64,000 nucleotides of DNA from Tepidiformaceae bacterium (GTDB lineage Bacteria > Chloroflexota > Dehalococcoidia > Tepidiformales > Tepidiformaceae). A program made the translations under genes and the position numbers. The notes below the pieces were generated by a model that ran no database searches, was not told where the DNA came from, and saw only the letters and a list, made by a program, of their open reading frames with translations. The stretch spans positions 1,465,289 through 1,529,288 of the forward strand of contig OY282446.1 in the NCBI GenBank assembly GCA_958295975.1. The letters are read 5' to 3'. Below, one piece after another: positions 8,308-15,500 of the stretch. Every line of letters starts with the position of its first letter. The stretch's first letter is position 1.

Positions 8308-9266
8308 GCTTCGACGCGGGCGCCTTCCGCGAGGAGGCGGTGAGCGCGGAGACGCGCGCCTACGTGGAGGGCGCGGCGGCCATGCGCGCGGGCATGCCGC
8401 CCCTCTCCGAGTCCACCATCCCCATGCTGCGCGCGCTCATGGAGGAGGGCGGCGGGCCGTTCGCCCCCGCGCCGCCCGTGGATCGCGCCGAGGACCGCGC
8501 CGTCGCGGGGCCGCACGGCGAGGCGCGCGTGCGCCTCATCCGCCCCGAGGGCCGCGATCCGGCGGGCGTCTACCTCGACATCCACGGGGGCGGCTGGGCC
8601 GTGGGCACGGCGCGCATGAGCGACCGCGCCAACCTCGCCCTAGTCGAAAAGCTGGGCGTGGCCACGGTGAGCGTGGACTACCGCCTCGCCCCCGAGCACC
8701 CGCATCCGGCCGGGCCGGACGACTGCGAGACGGCGGCGGTCTGGCTGACGGAGAACGCCGCCGCCGAATTCGGGACCGAACGGCTGCTCATCGGCGGCGG
8801 ATCGGCGGGCGCGCACCTGGCGGTCGTGACCCTGCTGCGCCTGCGCGACCGCCACGGCTTCACCGGCTTCGCCGGGGCCAACCTGCTCTACGGCCCGTAC
8901 GACATGACCATGACGCCGAGCCAGCGGCGGGCCACGGACTCGGCGGGCGGGCTCACGCGCGCCGACATCGAGGCCTTCGGGGCCATGTTCATCCCCCCCG
9001 GCGTGGACGCGGCCGATCCGGACGTGTCGCCGCTCAACGCGGACCTGCGCGGAATGCCGCCCGCGCTCTTCACGGTGGGCACGCTCGATCCGCTGCTCGA
9101 CGATTCGCTCTTCATGCACGCGCGCTGGCTGGCGGCGGGGAACGAGTCGGAGCTGGCGGCCTACGCGGGCGGCCCGCACGGCTTCGACGCCGCGCCCATC
9201 GCCATCGCGCGCGAGGCCACGGCGCGCGTCCACGCCTTCCTCGGCGAACGGCTGGCGGCGGGCTGA
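8304..9266 (+). CDS. Alpha/beta-hydrolase, hormone-sensitive-lipase (HSL/family IV esterase) type
   Basis: 320 residues from a GTG overlapping the previous TGA. It has the HSL oxyanion motif HGGGW (~residue 94), the nucleophile elbow GGGSAGAH (GxSxG, Ser ~166), an acid in TVGTLDPLLDD and the catalytic His in GGPHGFD. YRLAPEHPHPA is also typical of this family. It should hydrolyse short-chain esters. It is translationally coupled to the CMD selenoprotein, implying a shared pathway. A 7911 start in the same frame is only an upstream extension through the CMD gene. Confidence 0.87.
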   Translation: MSFDAGAFREEAVSAETRAYVEGAAAMRAGMPPLSESTIPMLRALMEEGGGPFAPAPPVDRAEDRAVAGPHGEARVRLIRPEGRDPAGVYLDIHGGGWAVGTARMSDRANLALVEKLGVATVSVDYRLAPEHPHPAGPDDCETAAVWLTENAAAEFGTERLLIGGGSAGAHLAVVTLLRLRDRHGFTGFAGANLLYGPYDMTMTPSQRRATDSAGGLTRADIEAFGAMFIPPGVDAADPDVSPLNADLRGMPPALFTVGTLDPLLDDSLFMHARWLAAGNESELAAYAGGPHGFDAAPIAIAREATARVHAFLGERLAAG

Positions 9267-9292
9267 GGCTTGCGGCGAACGCGCGCGGGCGG

Positions 9293-9298
9293 CAGGAT
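9293..9298 (+). promoter_or_regulatory. Possible -10 box (CAGGAT) of leaderless promoter
   Basis: CAGGAT ends 6 nt upstream of the ATG at 9305. It departs from TANNNT at the first base, so it is a weaker example of the leaderless pattern. Confidence 0.3.
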
Positions 9299-9304
9299 CG
9301 AAGC

Positions 9305-9616
9305 ATGAGCGAGGAGATTTACCGCGAGATCGAACGCGCGCTGGAGCGCGAGGAGGCCGTGGCGCTGGCCACGGTGGCGCGCACGCGCGGCTCCACGCCC
9401 CGCAAGACGGGCGCGAAGATGGTGGTGCGCCGCGACGGCTCCTTCCTCGGCACCATCGGCGGCGGCTGCGGCGAGGCCGAGGTGTGGCAGGAGGCCATGG
9501 AGACGCTGGAGGACGGCGTCGCCCGCATCGTCACCGTGGACCTGACGGAACCGGTGGACGGCGAGGACAAGATCTGCGGCGGCGTCATGGACGTGCTCGT
9601 CGAGCGCCTTTCCTGA
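9305..9616 (+). CDS. XdhC/CoxI-family protein, N-terminal domain only
   Basis: 103 residues containing the XdhC/CoxI N-terminal signature: RGSTPRKTGAKMVV and TIGGGCGEAEV, then a C-terminal KICGGVMDVLVE. Full XdhC proteins (about 250-390 aa) carry a second Rossmann-like domain; here the reading frame simply ends, so this is a stand-alone first domain, as in split coxF/coxI-type proteins. XdhC proteins bind Mo-cofactor and help to sulfurate and insert it into molybdenum hydroxylases. No hydroxylase is in view, although a molybdopterin oxidoreductase lies at the window start. Confidence 0.75.
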   Translation: MSEEIYREIERALEREEAVALATVARTRGSTPRKTGAKMVVRRDGSFLGTIGGGCGEAEVWQEAMETLEDGVARIVTVDLTEPVDGEDKICGGVMDVLVERLS

Positions 9617-9734
9617 GGCCGCCCTGCGGCAGCACGGTAAAGGAATGCATCGCGTCCTCCTTCAGCGCCCTTCAACGGTATCATGTACCATGTCCGCACC
9701 GTTCTCCCCGCGGACGGGGAGCAGGAGGGCCGCC

Positions 9735-10046
9735 GTGCCGAATCTGGGGCCGCTGGAAATCGCCATCATCGCCGGGATCATCGTGCTGCTCTTCGGGGTG
9801 GGCCGCATCAGCGGGCTCGGGCGCGAGCTCGGTTCGTCCATCCGGGAGTTCCGCCGCGGCGTGAAGGAGGAGAAGGAGGAAGAGGGCGAGGCCGCCACGA
9901 CCGCGCAGGCGCAAACGCAGGCCCCGCCTCCGCCGCCCGCCGCCCAGACGCAGGCGCCGCCTCCGCCGCAGGCCGCGCCCCCGGCGGCCCCTCCGCCCAC
10001 GGAACCGGCCAGCGGCGACGGCTCCGGCTCGCGCAACGTCTTCTAG
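9735..10046 (+). CDS. tatA: Sec-independent protein translocase subunit TatA/TatE-like
   Basis: 103 residues from a GTG preceded by AGGAGG. The hydrophobic helix LEIAIIAGIIVLLFGVGRI is followed by the amphipathic helix LGRELGSSIREFRRGVKEE, the standard TatA layout with the FG hinge. The tail is low-complexity Pro/Ala/Gln. TatA forms the membrane pore for folded, often cofactor-bearing, proteins, which fits the molybdoenzymes of the region. TatC is not present in the window. A possible -10 TATCAT lies ~52 nt upstream (near 9678). Confidence 0.85.
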   Translation: MPNLGPLEIAIIAGIIVLLFGVGRISGLGRELGSSIREFRRGVKEEKEEEGEAATTAQAQTQAPPPPPAAQTQAPPPPQAAPPAAPPPTEPASGDGSGSRNVF

Positions 10047-10070
10047 CGTCCGCTCGCCCGGGCGCATGAC

Positions 10071-10098
10071 GAAGCCCCCGTCGCAGGACGGGGGCTTC
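10071..10098. terminator. Bidirectional intrinsic terminator
   Basis: A perfect 12-bp inverted repeat, GAAGCCCCCGTC / GACGGGGGCTTC, around the loop GCAG lies between the convergent tatA (+) and MoaD-like (-) genes. There is no long U-tract, as is common in high-GC genomes. It probably serves both operons. Confidence 0.75.
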
Positions 10099-10113
10099 GC
10101 GCGGGCCGCTCGG

Positions 10114-10389
10114 CTAGCCCCCCGCCACGGCGGGGACGATGCTGACCTCGTCGTTCTCGCCCACGGCGGTGGCGAGACCCTCGGCGAAACGCACGTCCTC
10201 GCCGTTGATGTAGACGTTGACGAAGCGGCGCAGCTCGCCCCCCTCGTCGAGCAGGCGCTCCCCCATGCCGGGGAAGCGCGCCTCGAGGTCGGCGAGGCAG
10301 GCGGCGAGCGAGCCGGACGCGCCCTCCACCGAGGGCTGGCCATCGGTGAGGGCGCGCAGGGGCTGGGGGATGAGGACGGTCACGGACAA
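10114..10389 (-). CDS. MoaD/ThiS-family sulfur-carrier protein
   Basis: 91 residues, ubiquitin-like beta-grasp fold, ending in SIVPAVAGG. The C-terminal Gly-Gly is the residue pair adenylated and thiocarboxylated in MoaD, ThiS and CysO. It is the last gene of a threonine synthase-NIL-MoaD operon, not next to other molybdopterin genes, so it may supply sulfur for an amino-acid pathway rather than for molybdopterin. MoaD proper remains possible. Confidence 0.85.
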   Translation of the reverse strand: MSVTVLIPQPLRALTDGQPSVEGASGSLAACLADLEARFPGMGERLLDEGGELRRFVNVYINGEDVRFAEGLATAVGENDEVSIVPAVAGG

Positions 10390-10426
10390 GGCGGTCTCTC
10401 CCTTGCGGTGGATTGACGGCGGGCGC

Positions 10427-10669
10427 TCAGCCCTCGACGACGTCGCCGGTGACGGGATCGACGCGCACGCCGCGGCTCTCGGCCCAGGCGACGCCGCGGG
10501 CGATCTCGTCCGGTTCGCCCTCGAGTTCGAGCACGACCCAGCCGGTGCGTTCGTCGACGTCGGCCATGCGGATGTTGGTGACGAGTTCGAATTGCCGCCC
10601 GATGAGGTAGATGACGGGCTCTTTGATGAGGTCCTGGGGGAAGGTGAAGCGCAGCCTGCGAACGGCCAT
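10427..10669 (-). CDS. NIL-domain protein
   Basis: 80 residues forming a single NIL domain (RRLRFTFPQDLIKEPVIYLI opening, then IRMADVDERTGWVVLELEG). NIL domains occur at the end of methionine ABC-transporter ATPases and in small proteins linked to sulfur amino-acid metabolism, where they can sense methionine. Its start overlaps the threonine synthase stop (ATGA), so the two are co-translated. Confidence 0.85.
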   Translation of the reverse strand: MAVRRLRFTFPQDLIKEPVIYLIGRQFELVTNIRMADVDERTGWVVLELEGEPDEIARGVAWAESRGVRVDPVTGDVVEG

Positions 10670-11913
10670 CAGGCGGGAACCTCCTCCGCGGGCGGGCCGT
10701 AGGCGGCCTCGAAGCTGTCCACGGTCGCATCGATTTCGAGCGCGGGGGCGAGCCCCCCGGCGACGGCCTCGGCGGTCTTGAAGCCGGCGCCGGTGATGAA
10801 GGCCACCACCAGCTCGTCGGGGTCGATTCTACCGCGCTCGGCGAGCTGTTTGACGCCCGCCACGGTGACGCCCCCCGCCGTCTCCGCGAAGACGCCCTCG
10901 GTTTCGGCCAGCAGCCTCATGCCGGCCACGATCTCCTCGTCCGTCACGGAGGCGCAGGCGCCGTCCGTGTCGCGCAGTTGCACGAGGCTGTAGAAGCCGT
11001 CGGCGGGGTTGCCGATGGCGAGCGACTTGGCGATGGTGTCCGGCCGCTGCGGGCGGAAATTCATGGAGCCCTCGGCCCAGGCCGTGGCCACCGGCGAGCA
11101 GCCCGCGGCCTGCGCGCCGCTCATGCGCGTGCGCGGCGCATCGATCAGCCCCGCGCGGGCGAACTCGTCCAGCCCCTTGCGGATTTTCACGAAGAGCGAG
11201 CCGCTGGCGATGGGCGCGACGCAGTGGTCGGGCGCGCGCCAGCCGAGCTGCTCGGCCACCTCGAAGCCCAGCGTCTTCGACCCCTCCGCGTAGTAGGGGC
11301 GCACGTTCACGTTGACGAAGGCCCAGTTGCGCGAACCGGCCAGCTCGGCGCAGAGGCGGTTCACGGCGTCGTAGTTGCCGCGCACCTTCACCAGCGTGGG
11401 GTTGTAGATGCTGGAGCCGAGCACCTTGCCCGCCTCGAGGTCGTGGGGGATGACCACCACCGCCTCCATGCCCGCGGCGGCGGCGTGGGCGCTGACGCTG
11501 TTGGCGAGGTTGCCCGTGCTGGCGCAGGCCAGCTTCTCGAAGCCCAATTCGCGCGCGCGCGAGCTGGCCACGGCCACCACGCGGTCCTTGAACGACCACG
11601 TGGGATTGGCCGTGTCGTTCTTCAGGTAGAGCCGGGGCAGGCCCAGCGCCTTGCCCAGGTTCCTGGCGTGGAGGAGGGGGGTGAAGCCCGCGCCGATGTC
11701 CACCGCCGAGTCCGCCTCGCAGGGCAGGAACTCGCGGTAGCGCCAGAGCGTGGCCGGGCGCGCGGCGATGGCCTCGCGCGAGACGGCGGCGCGGATGGCC
11801 TCGTCGTCGTAGACCGCCTCGAGCGGGCCGAAGCAGTACTCGCAGACGTGGAGGGCGGCGAGGGGGTAGTCGCGGCCGCACTCGCGGCAGCGCAGGTTTC
11901 GTGCGTAGCTCAT
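10669..11913 (-). CDS. thrC: Threonine synthase (or closely related PLP enzyme)
   Basis: 414 residues. An N-terminal Cys4 zinc ribbon (CRECGRDY ... CEYCFGPL, residues 8-33) precedes a fold-type II PLP domain with the Schiff-base Lys in NPTWSFKDR (~110) and the phosphate-binding ASTGNLANS. This is the archaeal/Chloroflexi/actinobacterial-type threonine synthase, converting O-phosphohomoserine to threonine. Genomic linkage to NIL and MoaD-like genes raises the alternative that it takes part in sulfhydrylation to homocysteine. The start is preceded by AGAGAGG. Confidence 0.87.
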   Translation of the reverse strand: MSYARNLRCRECGRDYPLAALHVCEYCFGPLEAVYDDEAIRAAVSREAIAARPATLWRYREFLPCEADSAVDIGAGFTPLLHARNLGKALGLPRLYLKNDTANPTWSFKDRVVAVASSRARELGFEKLACASTGNLANSVSAHAAAAGMEAVVVIPHDLEAGKVLGSSIYNPTLVKVRGNYDAVNRLCAELAGSRNWAFVNVNVRPYYAEGSKTLGFEVAEQLGWRAPDHCVAPIASGSLFVKIRKGLDEFARAGLIDAPRTRMSGAQAAGCSPVATAWAEGSMNFRPQRPDTIAKSLAIGNPADGFYSLVQLRDTDGACASVTDEEIVAGMRLLAETEGVFAETAGGVTVAGVKQLAERGRIDPDELVVAFITGAGFKTAEAVAGGLAPALEIDATVDSFEAAYGPPAEEVPA

Positions 11914-12138
11914 GCCTCTCTCTCGTTCATCGGGTGCGCGGCGGGCGCGGCCCGCACGGGGGCGCTCCGGCGCGGGGGGCGGAGACGGCGAGGGCGGCCC
12001 TCCTCAGAGGGCCCGGGGCATGAACATTCGGCCCGGCGGCGGTGGCATCGGCTCTCCTCGTGCACGCAGGCGCGAATCCACCGCCCACGGTACAGCCGAT
12101 CGCCGCATGGGGAAAGGGCGCGCCCCGCGCGGGGGCCG

Positions 12139-12144
12139 TAGACT
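12139..12144 (+). promoter_or_regulatory. -10 box of leaderless promoter (TAGACT)
   Basis: TAGACT ends 7 nt before the ATG at 12152, supporting that start over an upstream in-frame ATG at 11912. Confidence 0.5.
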
Positions 12145-12151
12145 CGCGGCC

Positions 12152-12520
12152 ATGGAGCGGACGCGCTTCCGCGAGCTGGTGCGCGAAGCCCTGGCCTCGC
12201 TGCCCCCGGGGCTGCTGGCGCGGGTGCGGAACGTGGAGATCCTCGTCGAGCGGCGGCCTACCGCGCACGACCGCAAGCAGGCCGGGCTGGAGGGGGGCGG
12301 CACGCTGCTGGGCCTCTACCACGGCGTGCCCCTGCCCGACCGCGGCGAGAACTACAACCTCGTGCCCCCGGACACGATCAGCATCTACCAGGAGCCCATC
12401 GAGTCCATCTGCGCGAACGAGGCGGACGTGCGGGAGCAGGTGCGCACGACGGTGCTGCACGAGCTCGGCCACTACTTCGGCATCGACGACGAGCGCCTGC
12501 ACGAGCTGGGCATGGGCTGA
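12152..12520 (+). CDS. Small zincin-like metallopeptidase
   Basis: 122 residues. The zinc site reads HELGHYFGIDDERLHELG (HExxHxxGxxD/E-like) near the C-terminus, the signature of the small 'zincin-1' family of putative Zn proteases of about 120-130 aa. No signal peptide, so it is probably cytoplasmic. It is transcribed from its own leaderless-type promoter and converges on the LRR gene 15 nt away. Confidence 0.82.
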   Translation: MERTRFRELVREALASLPPGLLARVRNVEILVERRPTAHDRKQAGLEGGGTLLGLYHGVPLPDRGENYNLVPPDTISIYQEPIESICANEADVREQVRTTVLHELGHYFGIDDERLHELGMG

Positions 12521-12535
12521 GGCCGCCGCAGCGCG

Positions 12536-15500
12536 CTACGGCATCGCCGTAGCGCAGGTGGCAAGGCCGCTCGATGCCACATCGCTCCGCAGCGTCGCTC
12601 GCGTCAGCGCCGCCGGGACGCAGCCCGTGAAGGGGTTGTTCGCCAGCCTCACCTCCGTGAGCGCCGGCAGGTTGCCCAGTTCCGCGGGGATGCTCCCGCC
12701 GAGGTCGTTCCCGGCCAGCCGCAGCGTTCGCAGCGCGCGCAGGCGCCCCAGGTCCCCCGTCATGCGCGTCAGCCGGTTCCAGGAGGCGTCCAGCTCCGTC
12801 AATGCCGTCAGGCTCCCGATTTGTGTCGGGATCAGCCCGCCCAGCAGGTTGGCGGTCAGGCGCAGCTGCGTGAGCGCCGTCAGGTTCCCCAGCTGCGTGG
12901 GGAGCGCTCCCTCCAGCCGGTTGCGCCGCAGGTCCAGGTGCGTGAGCGCCGTCAGGCTTCCCAGCTGCGTGGGGATGGCCCCCGTGAGCTGGTTGAAGCC
13001 CAGCTTCAGCGACGTCAGGCCGGACAGCCCCGGCGCGCCCGGCCCGCCGGAGACGCCCGGCCAGCGCCCCAGCTGCGTGGGAATGACGCCCGTGAGGCCC
13101 CTGCGCGTGAGGTCCAGGCTGGTGATGCGCTTCGGCGTGACCGAGGAGACGGTCACGCCGTCCCAGCCGTCCGTCCCCGGCGCGCCCGCGAGCGGCCTGT
13201 CCGCGGCCCAGTTGAGCTGGCCCGTCGGGTCCAGCTTCGACTTGATGGCGAGGAGCGTGTCGCAGTCCTTCGCCAGCTCCGTGACGGTCATGGCGGCAGT
13301 CGCCGTGCGCGCTTCGCCCAGCGTGGTCGCCGTGCAGGCGGGCGGGGTCATGTCCAGCACCGTGGCGGGCGTCCGGCAGTCGGGCAGACCCAGCTGCGCG
13401 ATATCGTTATCCCGCACGCGGGACAGCGCGCCCGGAACGCAGCCCGTGAGCGGGAGCCCCCGCATCGTCAGGATATCGAGCCTGGTCAGGTTCCCCAGCT
13501 CCGCCGGAATCGTCCCGGTCAACTGATTCCGATCCAGCCGGAGCTTGGTGAGCGCGGTCAGACTCCCTAGCTGCGCGGGAATGCTCCCAGTCAACCGGTT
13601 GTTGCCAAGCATGAACCTGGTGAGCGCGGTCAGGTTCCCCAGCTGCGTGGGGATGCTTCCCGTCAACCCGTTGCCGCCGAGATGGAGGACGACGAGACTG
13701 GTCAGGTTCCCCAGCTGCGTGGGGATGCTCCCGCTTAACTGGTTGCCTCCCAGTCTGAGACTGGTGAGTGTACTCAGGTCGCCCAGTTGCGTGGGGATGC
13801 TCCCGCTCAACTGGTTGCCGCCAAGATCTAGAACAGTGACTGTCAGGTTTCTCAACTGCGTGGGAATGCTTCCCGTCAACTGATTGCCGTTCAGGTTGAG
13901 ACTTGTGATCGTGCTCAGGTTCCCCAGCTGCGTGGGGATGCTCCCCGTCAGCTGGTTGTTCGCCAGAGAGAGGGAAGGGATCGCGGTGAGGTTCTCCAGC
14001 TGCGTGGGGATGCTCCCCGTCAACTGGTTGTTATCCAGAGAGAGGAAGGTGAGCGCGGTGAGGTTCCCCAGTTGCGTCGGGATCGGCCCCGTCAACTGGT
14101 TGTTCGACAGGGAGAGGTAGGTGAGGTTCGTCAGGTTCCCCAATTGCGTCGGGATGCTCCCGCTCAGCGTTCCGGCTCTCCACGCCCCCCTCAATTCGAG
14201 GTGCGTGAGGTTGGTCAGGTTCCCCATCTGCGTCGGAATGCTCCCGCTCAAGGTAGTCCAGGAAAGTTTGATGAAGACGAGGTTCGTCAGCTCCCCCAGC
14301 TGCGTCGGAATGCTTCCCGTGTATGGGTTAGCGCCAATGTTGAGCCTCGTGAGGTTGGCGAGGTTCCCCAGTTGCGTGGGGATGCTCCCGTTCAACTCGT
14401 TGCCCCACAAATAGAGATGGCTGAGCTCGGTTATGTCCCCCAGTTGCGTCGGAATGTCCCCCGTCAAATTGTTGACCGCCAGATAGAGATCCTTGAGCGC
14501 GGTAAGTTTCCCCAGTTGCGTTGGAATTGTCCCCGTCAATTGATTGTTGACAAGGTTAAGCCAAGTGAGCGTGGTCAGTTTCCCCAGCTGTGTTGGAATT
14601 GTCCCCGTCAACTGGTTGCTGTCCAAGCTGAGCGAAGTGAGCGCGGTCAGTTTCCCCAGCTGTGTCGGAATGTTCCCGCTTAACTGGTTGGTGCCAAGAG
14701 CAAGAGTCGTGAGCGCGGTCAGTTTCCCCAGTTGCGTTGGAATTGTCCCCGTTAACTGATTGCCGCCAAGGTTAAGCCAGGTGAGCGCGGTAAGTTTCTC
14801 CAGTTGCGTCGGAATTGTCCCCGTCAACTGGTTGTCGTTGAGGCTAAGCCAGGCGAGTGCGGTCAATTCTCCCAGCTGCGTCGGAATCTCCCCGGTCAAC
14901 TGGTTGGCGTCGAGGCTAAGCCCGCCAAGCGCAGTCAGTTTCCCCAGCTGCGTCGGAATAATGCCAGTTAACTGATTGTGGTGAAGGGCAAGCCGGGTGA
15001 GCATGGTCAATTTCCCCAGCTGTGTTGGGATCGTCCCGGTTAGCTGGTTGCCGCCAAGGTGAAGCCAGGTGAGCGCAGTCAGTTTCCCCAGCTGTGTTGG
15101 GATACTCCCCGTCAACTGGTTGTCGTTGAGGCTAAGCCAGGTGAGTGCGGTCAATTCCCCCAGCTGCGTCGGAATCGCCCCGGTCAACTGGTTGACGTCG
15201 AGGCTAAGCCAAGTGAGTGCAATTAGTTTCCCTAACTGCGTCGGAATTGTCCCTGTCAACTGGTTGCCGTCGAGCCTAAGCGAAGTGAGCGTAGTCAGTT
15301 TCCCCAATTGTGTCGGGATCGTTCCGGTCAGCTTGTTGCCGCCAAGGCGAAGCGAAGTGAGCGCGGTAAGTTCCCCCAGCTGCGTCGGAATTGTCCCGGT
15401 CAACTGGTTGACGTCGAGGCTAAGCCAAGTGAGCGCAGTCAGTTTCCCCAGTTGCGTCGGAATCGTTCCCGTCAGCTGGTTGTCGGCAAGGCCAAGCCCG

